Assembly (NCBI GenBank): GCA_002162875.1
Contig: MABA01000024.1
Span: 1 to 64,000, forward strand
DNA length: 64,000 nt
Origin: Rhodobacterales bacterium 52_120_T64
GTDB taxonomy: Bacteria > Pseudomonadota > Alphaproteobacteria > Rhodobacterales > Rhodobacteraceae
Direction of reading: 5' to 3'
The position numbers and the translations under genes were made by a program. This document shows positions 23,217-32,442 of the stretch, piece after piece (the stretch's first letter is position 1; each line of letters starts with the position of its first letter). Below the pieces are notes generated by a model. That model ran no database searches. It was not told where the DNA came from and saw only the letters and a list, made by a program, of their open reading frames with translations.

Positions 23217-24700
23217 TGGTTTGTCATGCTTTCCTCGAGCCGTTCAACAACCTCTTGCGCTACCTCTGCTTGTGAAAGTTGCGCTATTAGCCGTGCTTTA
23301 ACATCCGCAGGCATTCGTCCATTACGTTCGAGGAATTCTAGTAATCTGGCTTTTCGACCTGGATCCAGAACGATCATCTCGTTTTTTGAAGTTGGCGCTG
23401 ATTGCTCAGCATTTTCTAATGGGTCAGCCTCTCGAAGGGGGCGAATTTGAATACCTTGGCCGATCTGAGGCGTGAGGGTCGTTACGAATTCGCGTCCAAA
23501 AGGAACATCGGATAGGATCAAATCGTTTGCTTGCCGTCGCAATACATCCACTGCGATTTCTTCGAGTCTATTATCCTCGTCTAGAACCAGCATATTTCCA
23601 TCGGCGCTAACCGAGGTCGCAGGAACGACCGCTACATTATTAAGCGGTTGCTCGATAATCGTGACGGAAAGGAAATCCCCGGGTCTCAAGATGGATAATC
23701 CGGCCCCGCTCAAGCGCGCATAAATCAAACGACCGGTCTGGCCTTCGCCGACTTCGGCACCCTCTCGATCAATTGTGCCGTTCAGTTCAAACGGAAGGTC
23801 TTCGATCCCGGATTGAACCGTCACTGGAAGTAGCTTCAGACGCCCTGATGAATCCAATAGTCGGGCGTATTGTGCGCTGGAAACACGAAATGCAACTTCG
23901 AGTGCTTCTGGATCAATTAGGTCCCCCAGTTTTTCGTTTGCTGAAACCATTCTTCCCAGGATAGCTGTCACATTGCTGACTACGCCGTCGAAGGGCGCAA
24001 TGACTGATGTCTCAGTTAGCAGCCTTTTGGCCTCGGTTGCGGAGATTTGTTTTCTGTCCAGTGCGATTTCTGCACTTATTATGCGTGTTTGGGCTTGGGC
24101 AAGAGCCCGCCGCTGGTTCACAATTGCTTGCTCTGCCGAGGCTACCGAAAGGGCCGCGTTTTCGACTTCTGCATCAGTAGCAACGCCGCGGGCCTTTAGA
24201 CCTTCTTGGCGAACTAAGGCTTGCGAACGTAATTCCAACTGTTTTTGCGCTAGATCAACCTCAATCTGTACCAGTTGAATTGCAGCTACCGCGTTGCTCA
24301 ACTCGGCCTCTGCTTCCTGTAAATCAGATTCGAGCAACGCCAAAGAAGACTGGGATTTCGCAGGATCAATCTGGAAGACTACCTGACCATCGGTGATTGC
24401 ACCACCGTCGCGAAAGCTTGGTGAAAGCTGAACTAGCGCACCGGATATCGCAGCGCGTAACTCGATAGAGCGCCAGCTTTGCACTCGACCAAACGCCGTG
24501 ATTTGTGGTGCAATGGTTACAGGTTTGAATGTTTCGATATTTGTGACAAAAACCCTTTCACGTTCGGGCCGAAAAGACCTGCTGCCAGTTTGGGCTTCGC
24601 GTACAGCCCACAGCACCTGACCAACCGCCAAAAGTAAAAGTCCGATAGTTACCGAAAATAGAAACAGGGCAACGATGCTGCGCGTTAAAAACTTCATCAA
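23213..24700 (-). CDS. RND efflux periplasmic adaptor (HlyD/AcrA type)
   Basis: This 495-residue protein has an N-terminal membrane anchor (IVALFLFSVTIGLLLLAVGQVL) and the order lipoyl-half, long coiled coil, lipoyl-half and beta-barrel. The first half has GRVQSWRSIELRAAISGALVQL and the second SVIAPFDGVVSNVTAILGRMV, with an Ala/Gln/Glu-rich helical hairpin between them (about residues 120-215). It bridges the inner pump to an outer-membrane channel. It is upstream of and overlaps the pump gene, so it is translated first. The C-terminal 60 residues are polar and may form a short extra helix. No local regulator gene flanks the pair. Confidence 0.92.
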   Translation of the reverse strand: MMKFLTRSIVALFLFSVTIGLLLLAVGQVLWAVREAQTGSRSFRPERERVFVTNIETFKPVTIAPQITAFGRVQSWRSIELRAAISGALVQLSPSFRDGGAITDGQVVFQIDPAKSQSSLALLESDLQEAEAELSNAVAAIQLVQIEVDLAQKQLELRSQALVRQEGLKARGVATDAEVENAALSVASAEQAIVNQRRALAQAQTRIISAEIALDRKQISATEAKRLLTETSVIAPFDGVVSNVTAILGRMVSANEKLGDLIDPEALEVAFRVSSAQYARLLDSSGRLKLLPVTVQSGIEDLPFELNGTIDREGAEVGEGQTGRLIYARLSGAGLSILRPGDFLSVTIIEQPLNNVAVVPATSVSADGNMLVLDEDNRLEEIAVDVLRRQANDLILSDVPFGREFVTTLTPQIGQGIQIRPLREADPLENAEQSAPTSKNEMIVLDPGRKARLLEFLERNGRMPADVKARLIAQLSQAEVAQEVVERLEESMTNQ

Positions 24701-25050
24701 TATTTTCCCAAGTGTTTAGCTAGAACGTTTCTACAGTGATTTTCGCTTAAACTGCGATGGTTATTATACGAAATTCAGATCAACTTCCGTTGCAGTAAAA
24801 GTTGAAATAGTAAAATAATTTGGAAGAGGGTTCTACACAGGGGAATTGAAATTGTTTGAGGGAGCTTTTTTTGATGTTAGAAATGCGGCGGCTTTGGCCA
24901 TCCAAATATTGCTTCGTAGTTTCGTTAGTTCATGCATGATTCAAGTTTCGCACCCCAATATATAAATATATAACAGTGGCTTAATGAAATAGAGTGAGCC
25001 GCTTAAAAAGTGATAGAATACTTCTGTATGCTGCCTTATGTTGTGCGAAT
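24701..25050. other. divergent intergenic region
   Basis: This lies between the divergent RND operon and the AEC transporter gene. It is AT-rich and presumably holds both promoters. I could not point to a specific operator, RNA or reading frame. A GTG at 24994 is in frame with the transporter but lacks a ribosome site. Confidence 0.4.
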
Positions 25051-25953
25051 ATGGGCGATTTTATTACTATACTATTGGGCTTGGCACCAAGTTTTCTTTT
25101 GATTGGACTGGGCGGTCTAGTAAGGGGGCGATTGTCGGCAAGCGTTTGGCTTGGCTTGGATAAATTGAACTTCGAGATTCTTTTCCCCGCCCTAATTTTT
25201 GTTGCTGCCGCCAGCCGACCGATCGCGGCACCGGATTTGTTAACAATAGGCCCTGCCGTTTGGTCGATTATGCTATGTGGGCTTTTCCTTGGTTGGTGGA
25301 GTCGCGGATTTGGACCGACCTCCTTCTTGGACTTTGCGGGGGCTTGGCAAACTGCGTGGCGGTTTAATACGGCAATAGCATTTGTGGCGGTTGGTGTGGC
25401 GCAGCAGGCGGACGCAGCTGTGCTGGCGATTGCAATCGGTATGGCTGTTCCTGTAGCGAATATTCTGGCTGTGTCGGCGTTATCTCGGGGCGGGAATCTG
25501 GGTAAGTTGGCGACAGTTGGGAAAGTTTTGCGTAATCCGTTTCTGATCGCTAGCGTCGCAGGCATTCTTGTTGGGGTGAGTGGTCAGAATGTTCCGGTTT
25601 TGCTGATGCGGCCGCTTAATATGTTAGCACAGGCGGCTATACCTATTGCTCTGCTTTCTATCGGGGCAACGATGAATTGGACGGCGTTGGCTAAGCTGGA
25701 CGCGTTTAGTGGTATCCTGAACGCCACGAAACTAGTCGCGTTGCCGGCGATCGTATTAGGTTTTGCAAAGTTATTTCAACTTGATGGAGCACTTATTTCA
25801 ACGTTGGTTGTTTTTGCTGCATTGCCAACAGCATCGGCGGCACATGTGCTGGCTTCTGCCTTTGGTGCGGACCGGAAGCGGGTTGCAACGATTATCGCGC
25901 AATCAACCCTGCTTAGCGGGATTACACTACCGTTCTGGATATTTTTAAGCTGA
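25051..25953 (+). CDS. AEC-family transporter (auxin efflux carrier/malonate type)
   Basis: This 300-residue inner-membrane protein has about ten hydrophobic helices and the family pattern: an N-terminal ILLGLAPSFLLIGLGGLVRG, a broken helix with KLNFEILFPALIF, and a C-terminal half with PLNMLAQAAIPIALLSIGATM. AEC proteins are secondary carriers, mostly of organic acids in bacteria. I prefer the ATG at 25051 (MGDFITILL) over the upstream in-frame GTG, because membrane-type sequence starts there. It stands alone, so the substrate cannot be guessed from neighbours. Confidence 0.85.
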   Translation: MGDFITILLGLAPSFLLIGLGGLVRGRLSASVWLGLDKLNFEILFPALIFVAAASRPIAAPDLLTIGPAVWSIMLCGLFLGWWSRGFGPTSFLDFAGAWQTAWRFNTAIAFVAVGVAQQADAAVLAIAIGMAVPVANILAVSALSRGGNLGKLATVGKVLRNPFLIASVAGILVGVSGQNVPVLLMRPLNMLAQAAIPIALLSIGATMNWTALAKLDAFSGILNATKLVALPAIVLGFAKLFQLDGALISTLVVFAALPTASAAHVLASAFGADRKRVATIIAQSTLLSGITLPFWIFLS

Positions 25954-25994
25954 GCGTTGTTTAGGCGCAGCGTGGTGTCGCTTTAGAGTTCATT

Positions 25995-26222
25995 TTAATC
26001 TGAATCAGTTTGCCCCAGTTGTAGGCTGGCTTCCCAGATAGCTCGTCGAAGAGTCGTTTCAACATCGCGAATTTCGTTGAATGCACAATACTCGGCTAAA
26101 TCTGTAAGTGCGCTGATAATCCATTCCGAACCGGCCGTTTGGCTCGAAGGATAGTATGGGATGTCTTGATGCTCGGCTTTAAGGTGTGCACCGTCCGATA
26201 TCCGTACAATACGTCCCACCAT
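25995..26222 (-). CDS. small hypothetical protein
   Basis: This 75-residue soluble protein is unrecognised. An excellent ribosome site (AAGGAGG) lies seven bases before the ATG, so it is a real gene. The C-terminal half (ALTDLAEYCAFNEIRDVETTLRRAI, two runs) is helical and acidic-amphipathic. It is the second gene after a 34-residue secreted peptide gene on the same strand, and it converges with the AEC transporter gene. Its role is unknown. Confidence 0.65.
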   Translation of the reverse strand: MVGRIVRISDGAHLKAEHQDIPYYPSSQTAGSEWIISALTDLAEYCAFNEIRDVETTLRRAIWEASLQLGQTDSD

Positions 26223-26336
26223 TGAATGTCCTCCTTCAACTAAAGGGTGGCAAAGCCCTCGATGCTTGTTTGTGACAAGTCATCGAAAGCTGTTGCAACG
26301 CTAGGTAGATTTGTGTTGGCCGAAGCCGCTACAGTC

Positions 26337-26441
26337 TTAGTGCGGGTAGCAAGGAGCGGCTGCAGCAATACCGGCGGTGGTGATCATCATCAAGCTAGTG
26401 GCTACGATTACGGCGGAGAATTTTGTTTTGAAGTTAGTCAT
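26337..26441 (-). CDS. 34-residue signal-peptide-like microprotein
   Basis: The frame reads MTNFKTKFSAVIVATSLMMI, then TTAGIAAAAPCYPH, and stops. The first 28 residues are a textbook signal sequence (two Lys, hydrophobic core, AAA-type cleavage site), which would leave a mature tail of only about six residues with one Cys. AAGGA precedes the ATG by seven bases. It could be a regulatory microprotein or leader, or the surviving 5' end of a longer secreted protein. The 75-residue gene follows 114 bases downstream. Confidence 0.5.
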   Translation of the reverse strand: MTNFKTKFSAVIVATSLMMITTAGIAAAAPCYPH

Positions 26442-26651
26442 GATATTTTCCTTATCAGTTGGTTAAGTAGTTCAGTTTGCGGGTGATGAGCTGGCGGTAC
26501 CCATTCGAATTGTTGTGCATTCTGATTACCCAAATTCTGACCGGGTTAGCTACGTAACATGGCGTGCGTTACGGTAACGCCGACGATGGAACAGGACGTC
26601 GCACGGCAACTTAACTTGTTGTTTTGTTGAGGTTTCGCGGTATAAGGAACT

Positions 26652-28271
26652 ATGATTGCACGCAGCCTATATTCGAGTGATGCCGTCCGCAGTGTGTTGG
26701 AGAACATATTGGCGTCACGCCAGTTTGCCTCGTCGCCGCAAGTGTCGGCAACTTTGCGATACGTTGTAGACGAAACGCTTGACGGAAGAAGCGATAGGAT
26801 TAAGGCGTACTCCATCGCAATTGATGTTCTAAAAAAAACAGAAGAATTCGACCCCTCGGCTAATCCCATAGTGCGGGTACTGGCAGGGCGGCTACGAGAG
26901 TCGTTAACGGGATACTACGATTCTGAAATTGGACTGAAGCAGCCCATTGTCATTACTGTCCCTAAAGGCAGCTACGTGCCGGTGTTTTCCGAACCTCTCG
27001 AATTTGTGCCAGCAGCGAATGATCCCGAAGCTGCGAGTGCCCCATCGTTTTCCCGAACTGTAGTTATCGAAAAATTTGACGTTTTCTCTGGTGAAACCGC
27101 CTCCGAGGCCACCGATGTTCGCTCCACCTTGGTGCGTGAAGGGTTGTTGGTGGAGCTGATTGACAAGCTGTCCCGCTTCAAAGATTTCGTGATTACCGAA
27201 GCGCGCCAAGAAGTGTCGGGCCCGAACGTAGTTCAGTTGAAATTAAAACCGGCAGAGTATTCGCTGTCAGGCAAAATACGCATATCCGAGGCGCGGATCA
27301 TTGTTACACCCGTTCTGCGCCGTTGTGCCGATAACGCGATTATCTGGTCTAAAACTTACGATGAGTTGTTTCAGAATACCGACGCGTTGTTTGATATTCA
27401 GGCATCAATAGGTTCGGATGTTGCCGCGACATTGGGGCAACCCTACGGCACTATTGTTACTAAAATTTCAGCCACACGACCACGCGTGGGTGAAATGGAT
27501 CTCGACCATTATTTAGCGCTGGTGGATTTTTACCAATACTCGAATAACAAGACTGATAAAAACTTTGAAGAGGTTTTGGCGGGTTTAGAAAAGGCGACTG
27601 CCGAAGTCCCCGAGTTTTCGTCAGCGTGGGCGGCGCTTTCGTGGATGTACACTTATGATCGATATCACGTGCACACAGAAGTTGATCCCAAAGAAAATAG
27701 TGCCAAAGCTTTGGCGGCTGCACAAAAAGGCGTTTATACCGACCCTGAAAACGCTATGGCGCATCAGTATCTGGCTATCGTAAAGTTCAATGATGGCGAC
27801 AATGATGGGTTTCGAAAGGCCGCACGAACGGCGTTACGACTGAATCCAAACGACGCCGAGGTATTGGCTGATATGGGAAGCCACTTCATACAGTTGGACA
27901 ATTCCGTCGAGGGAAAAGAAATGGTCGAAAAGGCCATGGAACTTAGTCCCGGACACCCGCCTTGGTACCATTTCTCGATCGCGATGTACCACTACACCCG
28001 AAAAGAGTCTGCTCAGGCGGTGAACCACTCGCGCCACTTGCTACAAGAAGGATCACTGTCTGCGTACATCCTGTTGACGGCCAGTCTTGCTCAAGGTGGA
28101 CAGATCGAAGAAGCCAAGGACGCTTATCAGAAATTGCTGCAAAACCGACCTGTTTTTGCGACCAACTATCTGGACATTCTGGACAAATGGCCCTTGCCTG
28201 ACGGAATGCGAGAGATGCTGCTGCTTGATCTTGAAATTGCGGGTTTGCATGTGAACGCAATCAAGGGGTGA
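26652..28271 (+). CDS. TPR protein with cyclase/CadC-associated N-terminal domain
   Basis: In this 539-residue cytoplasmic protein, residues 8-105 (ILASRQFASSPQVSATLRYV, then DPIVRVLAGRLRESL-like text and VPKGSYVPVF) match a domain found at the start of many alphaproteobacterial TPR, adenylate-cyclase and TolB-like signalling proteins. The middle (about 130-260) resembles the TolB-like region of such proteins (LIDKLSRFKDFVITEA, IIWSKTYDELFQN). From about 290 to 500 run tetratricopeptide-type helical repeats (ALAAAQKGVYTDPENAMAHQ, ALRLNPNDAEVLADMG). No catalytic site is seen, so it is probably a scaffold or regulator. It is divergent from the two small genes at 25995-26441 across 210 bases, which makes them its first candidates as targets. 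Confidence 0.68.
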   Translation: MIARSLYSSDAVRSVLENILASRQFASSPQVSATLRYVVDETLDGRSDRIKAYSIAIDVLKKTEEFDPSANPIVRVLAGRLRESLTGYYDSEIGLKQPIVITVPKGSYVPVFSEPLEFVPAANDPEAASAPSFSRTVVIEKFDVFSGETASEATDVRSTLVREGLLVELIDKLSRFKDFVITEARQEVSGPNVVQLKLKPAEYSLSGKIRISEARIIVTPVLRRCADNAIIWSKTYDELFQNTDALFDIQASIGSDVAATLGQPYGTIVTKISATRPRVGEMDLDHYLALVDFYQYSNNKTDKNFEEVLAGLEKATAEVPEFSSAWAALSWMYTYDRYHVHTEVDPKENSAKALAAAQKGVYTDPENAMAHQYLAIVKFNDGDNDGFRKAARTALRLNPNDAEVLADMGSHFIQLDNSVEGKEMVEKAMELSPGHPPWYHFSIAMYHYTRKESAQAVNHSRHLLQEGSLSAYILLTASLAQGGQIEEAKDAYQKLLQNRPVFATNYLDILDKWPLPDGMREMLLLDLEIAGLHVNAIKG

Positions 28272-28340
28272 CGAGGGCGCTCAACCTCTGACTTGTATGC
28301 TGCGCCAAGGAAGGTTATTCCAACAGAAAGCGGAGGTATC

Positions 28341-29189
28341 ATGAACAACGACTCACAACTACTCGTTTCCACGCAATGGCTGGACGATCACCTTGACGCA
28401 CCAGATGTACGCATTCTGGACGCCACCTATTTTCTGCCCGGAGCCGAACGAGATGGACGAGCTGAATACGATGCCTCGCACATTCCTGGCGCAAGGTATT
28501 TTGATATCGATGACGTCGCTGACAGCCGTTCCAGCCTTCCGCATATGTTGCCGCCTATCGAAAAATTTATCAGCCGTGTGCGAGCCATGGGAATTGGTGA
28601 CGGACATCGGGTAGTGGTTTATGACACCCACGGAATTTTTTCAGCACCGCGGGTTTGGTGGATGTTCCGCCTGTTTGGCAAACTGGATGTTGCAGTTCTT
28701 GACGGCGGCATGAAGAAATGGATAGCCGAAGGACGCGCAGTTGAAAACACGCCGCCAACCGTGCGTGATCGTCATCTGACCGCGCGGCGCAATGCGTCGA
28801 TGGTGAAAGACGTCACGCAGGTCGCTGCCAGCTCCAAACTCGGAGATTGCCAGATCATTGATGCGCGCGCACCTGAACGTTTCAGGGGCGAGGTTCCGGA
28901 AGCGCGGGTCGAATTGCGCTCAGGGCATATCCCCGGTTCATTGAACGTCTACTACGGAGATTTGCTAAATCGTGATGGCACAATGAAAGGCCTGCAAGAT
29001 TTGAAGGCTGCATTTGACATGGCTGGCGTGGATTTGGACAAACCAACAATCACTACCTGTGGGTCTGGTGTGACTGCCGCAATTCTGACTTTGGCAATGG
29101 CCCGTTTGGGGCATCAATTGAACGCCGTTTACGATGGCAGCTGGTCCGAGTGGGGAATGTATAATGACCTGAAAGTCGAGATCGGATGA
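28341..29189 (+). CDS. sseA: 3-mercaptopyruvate sulfurtransferase
   Basis: This 282-residue two-domain rhodanese moves sulfur from 3-mercaptopyruvate to thiols or cyanide in cysteine catabolism. The N-terminal domain is the inactive half (LLVSTQWLDDHLDAPDVRIL). The C-terminal domain holds the catalytic loop CGSGVTA, where CG[S/T]GVTA distinguishes mercaptopyruvate enzymes from thiosulfate rhodaneses (CRKGVT). The start at 28341 has GGAGG six bases upstream; an earlier in-frame start lacks one. Its stop overlaps the next gene (ATGA). Downstream is an aspartate-type aminotransferase, which could supply 3-mercaptopyruvate from cysteine, so the run may serve cysteine breakdown. Confidence 0.93.
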   Translation: MNNDSQLLVSTQWLDDHLDAPDVRILDATYFLPGAERDGRAEYDASHIPGARYFDIDDVADSRSSLPHMLPPIEKFISRVRAMGIGDGHRVVVYDTHGIFSAPRVWWMFRLFGKLDVAVLDGGMKKWIAEGRAVENTPPTVRDRHLTARRNASMVKDVTQVAASSKLGDCQIIDARAPERFRGEVPEARVELRSGHIPGSLNVYYGDLLNRDGTMKGLQDLKAAFDMAGVDLDKPTITTCGSGVTAAILTLAMARLGHQLNAVYDGSWSEWGMYNDLKVEIG

Positions 29190-29734
29190 CACATAAGCCA
29201 GGGGAAGAAGTTACTTACACGGTTACATACCTCGAAATGGAGGAAAAGCCGTCGTTCCCCTATCCACCAATGCCCACTGGCGGGCCAACGGTATTGTTGG
29301 CAGCCGACGAGCCACCGGTGCGGTATTTCCTGAACATGTACGACGCGGTTGGCGCAGAATACGGCTGGACTGACCAACATGAAAAACCACTGCTAGAAGT
29401 TAAAGATTTCCTGCACGACCCCTCCATTACTATGTTCACCTTGATGCGAAATGGTTGGCCAGCAGGATTTTTCATTCTGGATGCCACTGTCGTTGGCGAA
29501 TGTAATCTCGCCTATTTCGGCCTTGTTCCCGAAGCCGTCGGCCTCGGTCTTGGTAAATACCTTCTGCACACCGCCATTTTGATGGGATGGGAGCTGCCAG
29601 ACGTGACTAAAATGACCGTTAACACGAATTCCCTTGATCATCCCCGCGCTTTACCGCTTTACCAGAAAGCAGGATTTGCACCTGTTCGACGCGAGGAGCA
29701 CAAGCGAGTACTTACGCGCGACCGAACTCAATAA
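29186..29734 (+). CDS. GNAT-family N-acetyltransferase
   Basis: This 182-residue protein has a GNAT fold. The acetyl-CoA pyrophosphate loop is in PEAVGLGLGKYLLHTAI (a variant of Q/RxxGxG/A), with a final strand-helix LPLYQKAGFAPVRRE typical of the family. The N-terminal 80 residues contain a Pro-rich segment before the core. It overlaps the sseA stop codon and is followed by the aminotransferase after 12 bases, so it belongs to that operon. The acceptor may be an amino acid or small amine; nothing in the sequence specifies it. Confidence 0.87.
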   Translation: MTHKPGEEVTYTVTYLEMEEKPSFPYPPMPTGGPTVLLAADEPPVRYFLNMYDAVGAEYGWTDQHEKPLLEVKDFLHDPSITMFTLMRNGWPAGFFILDATVVGECNLAYFGLVPEAVGLGLGKYLLHTAILMGWELPDVTKMTVNTNSLDHPRALPLYQKAGFAPVRREEHKRVLTRDRTQ

Positions 29735-29746
29735 AGGACCATAAAG

Positions 29747-30922
29747 ATGTTCGAAAATCTTAAGCCACAACCAGAAGATAAAATCATCAAGATGATCGGC
29801 ATGTATGCTGCCGATCCACGGAGCGAAAAGCTCGATCTTGGTGTCGGCATCTATAAGGACGCAACTGGCAACACGCCAGTGATGCGCGCCGTTAAGGCGG
29901 CCGAGGCGCGGCTTTTGGAAACACAAGAAACGAAAAAATACGTAGGGCTTCTGGGCAACCCAGATTTTGTCAATGCAATGCGTGAACTCGTGCTGGGTGA
30001 CAGTGTCGATGCTGCTCGTGTGACAGGTGCGCAGGAACCAGGCGGAACAGGTGCTATTCGCCAGATATTTGAACTGATCCAGATGGCTGGACCTGATGCA
30101 ACGGTATGGATTTCGAACCCGAGCTGGCCGAACCACGAGGCAATTCTAAAGCACCTCGGCATGAAAATAGGCAAGTACCGTTATTTTGATGAGGCGACCT
30201 GTGGTGTTGATTTCGACGGCATGATGGAAGATCTGAACAGAATGGCTGAAGGGGACGTTGTTCTGTTGCACGGCTGTTGCCACAACCCAACTGGTGCGAA
30301 CATTACGCTTGAGCAATGGGGTTTGGTCACGGATCTGGTGTTAGCCAAGAATATCATGCCGATGATTGATTTCGCCTATCAGGGTTTCGGTGACGGCCTC
30401 GAGGAAGACGCCGAGGGCATGCGCTCGATGGCAGCGCGTGTGCCGGAAATGCTGATTGCGGCGTCCTGTTCGAAAAACTTTGGCCTGTACCGTGATCGCG
30501 TCGGTGTCGCTATGGCGGTTTGCGAAGGCGATGTGACATTGACTAAAGGTGCGTTTGCGTCGCTCAACCGTGCGAACTTCAGCTTCCCGCCCGATCACGG
30601 CGCGACAGTTGTGGCTATGATCATGGCTGATCCCGAACTGAAAGCTGACTGGAAAGCTGAACTGGAAGGTATGCGTGTCTCCATGTTGGCACTTCGCTCT
30701 GGTCTAGCGGACGCATTGCGTCGAGAGACGAATTCGGATCGGTTTGACTTTGTTGCGGACCACCGCGGCATGTTTTCGCGCCTGGGTCTTACGAGTGAAC
30801 AGGTCGATAAGCTGCGCGACGAGTACGGCATCTATATGGTCGGTGATAGCCGGTTCAACGTGGCGGGACTGCCTGCTGACGGCTTGAACGATTTGGCCAA
30901 GGCAATCGCAGCGGTTCTGTAA
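29747..30922 (+). CDS. aspartate/aromatic aminotransferase (class I, TyrB/AspC type)
   Basis: This 391-residue PLP enzyme transfers amino groups between dicarboxylic or aromatic amino acids and 2-oxo acids. The family marks are LDLGVGIYKDATGNTP near the N-terminus, CCHNPTGANIT, DFAYQGFGDG, and the PLP-lysine motif SCSKNFGLYRDRVG. The sequence PPDHGATVV, with Pro-Asp-His in place of the family's usual Ser/Pro-hydroxyl pattern, is a small variation near the active site. It sits behind sseA and the GNAT gene and ahead of an ornithine-cyclodeaminase-like gene. Cysteine-to-mercaptopyruvate transamination for SseA is a plausible side role; a housekeeping aspartate role is equally possible. Confidence 0.92.
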   Translation: MFENLKPQPEDKIIKMIGMYAADPRSEKLDLGVGIYKDATGNTPVMRAVKAAEARLLETQETKKYVGLLGNPDFVNAMRELVLGDSVDAARVTGAQEPGGTGAIRQIFELIQMAGPDATVWISNPSWPNHEAILKHLGMKIGKYRYFDEATCGVDFDGMMEDLNRMAEGDVVLLHGCCHNPTGANITLEQWGLVTDLVLAKNIMPMIDFAYQGFGDGLEEDAEGMRSMAARVPEMLIAASCSKNFGLYRDRVGVAMAVCEGDVTLTKGAFASLNRANFSFPPDHGATVVAMIMADPELKADWKAELEGMRVSMLALRSGLADALRRETNSDRFDFVADHRGMFSRLGLTSEQVDKLRDEYGIYMVGDSRFNVAGLPADGLNDLAKAIAAVL

Positions 30923-30925
30923 GCT

Positions 30926-31831
30926 ATGGTTCCCTATATTCGGGCACAAGACGTAGAATATCTGCTGGATTGGAATAATCTGGCGGATGCTTTGCTGGCT
31001 GGGCATCGGAAGGCAACACCCGAGATTTCTGACCAGTTTTTGCATCGGGATGGAGATACATTGTTGTCGCGTGCTGCGTGGATTGATGGTGTTGGGGTCG
31101 CGGTTAAGTCCGTGACCGTGATGCCGGGAAATGCGGCGCACGCGTTACCTTCGGTTCACGGTGCGATGGTATTGTTTGAAGACAAAACCGGACAGGTCGA
31201 AGCGGTAATTGATTCCGCTTTGGTGACAAAATGGAAAACCGCAGGCGATTCAGTGTTGGGCGCGCGTTTACTGGCACGGCCGAATTCAAAGCGGCTGCTG
31301 ATTGTCGGGGCCGGGACTGTTGCGGCCTCCTTGATCGAGGGTTACGGCGCTGTTTTCCCCAACATCGAAATTTCCATCTGGAACCGTACCAAGGCGAAAG
31401 CCGAAGGCTTGGGTGTTCCGGTCGCTGATGATCTCGCAACCGCGGTACACGAGGCTGATATTATCAGTTGTGCAACGATGGCTTCTGATCCTGTAATCAA
31501 AGGGGAATGGTTACGCGAAGGGCAGCACGTTGATCTGATTGGAGCATTCAAGGCGGATATGCGCGAGGCCGATGATTTGGCAATGCAACGCGCCTCGATT
31601 TATGTGGATAGCCGAGCGACAACCATCAAGCATATCGGCGAATTGATGATTCCGATCGCCAATGGTGCAATCTCGGAATCGGATATTCGTGGTGATTTAT
31701 ACGATCTGGTTCAGGGCGGTGGGCGCGCGTCGGATGATGAAATCACGCTGTTCAAAAATGGCGGTGGCGCGCATCTGGACTTAATGACGGGTCAGGAAAT
31801 TCTTAAAGCATGGAGGAATGCCCGCACCTGA
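30926..31831 (+). CDS. ornithine cyclodeaminase/mu-crystallin family oxidoreductase
   Basis: This 301-residue Rossmann protein has the family opening (VPYIRAQDVEYLLDW), a substrate-binding KSVTVMPGN, and VIDSALVTKWKTAGDSVLGARLL before the NAD(P) loop LLIVGAGTVAASLIEGY. Members include ornithine cyclodeaminase, alanine dehydrogenase and ketimine (piperideine/pyrroline-carboxylate) reductases. The Lys of KSVT and the Asp of DLIGAF fit the ketimine-reductase/alanine-dehydrogenase side of the family. It follows the aminotransferase after 3 bases. Reduction of cyclic ketimines formed from sulfur or basic amino acids would fit this position, but this is inference. Confidence 0.87.
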   Translation: MVPYIRAQDVEYLLDWNNLADALLAGHRKATPEISDQFLHRDGDTLLSRAAWIDGVGVAVKSVTVMPGNAAHALPSVHGAMVLFEDKTGQVEAVIDSALVTKWKTAGDSVLGARLLARPNSKRLLIVGAGTVAASLIEGYGAVFPNIEISIWNRTKAKAEGLGVPVADDLATAVHEADIISCATMASDPVIKGEWLREGQHVDLIGAFKADMREADDLAMQRASIYVDSRATTIKHIGELMIPIANGAISESDIRGDLYDLVQGGGRASDDEITLFKNGGGAHLDLMTGQEILKAWRNART

Positions 31832-31851
31832 AACAGTTGCGGGCCGCGTTA

Positions 31852-32352
31852 TCACGCCGCTTTAAAAGTCATTGCCAAACCGTTAATGCAGTGGCGTTTG
31901 CCTGTGGGCGCGGGACCGTCGTTAAAGACATGTCCAAGATGCCCACCACAACGACGGCAGTGTTCTTCGGTGCGCTTTGAGAATAGGGTGTTGTCCTCTT
32001 TGAAGCTGACATTACCCTCGATTACATCCCAGAAACTTGGCCAACCGGTGCCACTTTTGAATTTGGTTTCGGATTTGTAAACAGGCAGATCGCAACCGGC
32101 GCAATGGAATGTGCCTTCACGATTTTCGGTCAACAAATCGCTACTTTCACCTTTTAGACTGTTAGAAAACGGCCGTTCCGTTTTTTCTTTGCGTAGTACC
32201 GCGAATTGAGCGGGCGTTAACAGCGCTTGCCATTCAGCGTCCGTGCGCATGATTTCGAATACCTCTGTGGCGGCACCCGCGCTTAATCCGCCAAGTGTGG
32301 CGAGCCCGATTGCGGCAGTCGAGGTGGCGAGGAAATTACGGCGGTTAATCAT
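31852..32352 (-). CDS. msrB: peptide-methionine (R)-S-oxide reductase, Tat-exported
   Basis: This 166-residue protein repairs methionine-R-sulfoxide. Zinc-binding CxxC pairs are in CAGC and CRRC. The core GTGWPSFWDV and the catalytic Cys in RHCINGLAM are present. The start at 32352 gives MINRRNFLATSTAAIGLATL, a twin-arginine signal (NRRNFL), with AAGGA upstream; the longer frame start at 32403 would bury it. The enzyme therefore acts in the periplasm, probably on oxidised envelope proteins, and must obtain electrons from an envelope partner. It is convergent with the cyclodeaminase-like gene and is not part of an msrA fusion. Confidence 0.93.
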   Translation of the reverse strand: MINRRNFLATSTAAIGLATLGGLSAGAATEVFEIMRTDAEWQALLTPAQFAVLRKEKTERPFSNSLKGESSDLLTENREGTFHCAGCDLPVYKSETKFKSGTGWPSFWDVIEGNVSFKEDNTLFSKRTEEHCRRCGGHLGHVFNDGPAPTGKRHCINGLAMTFKAA

Positions 32353-32442
32353 TTTTTGTCCTTCGGTTTTGAATACTCTCAACCTTATATAGGGACAATT
32401 CATGTTTCATGGGGTCACATGTTCTCGACCGATCCGTGAGGA

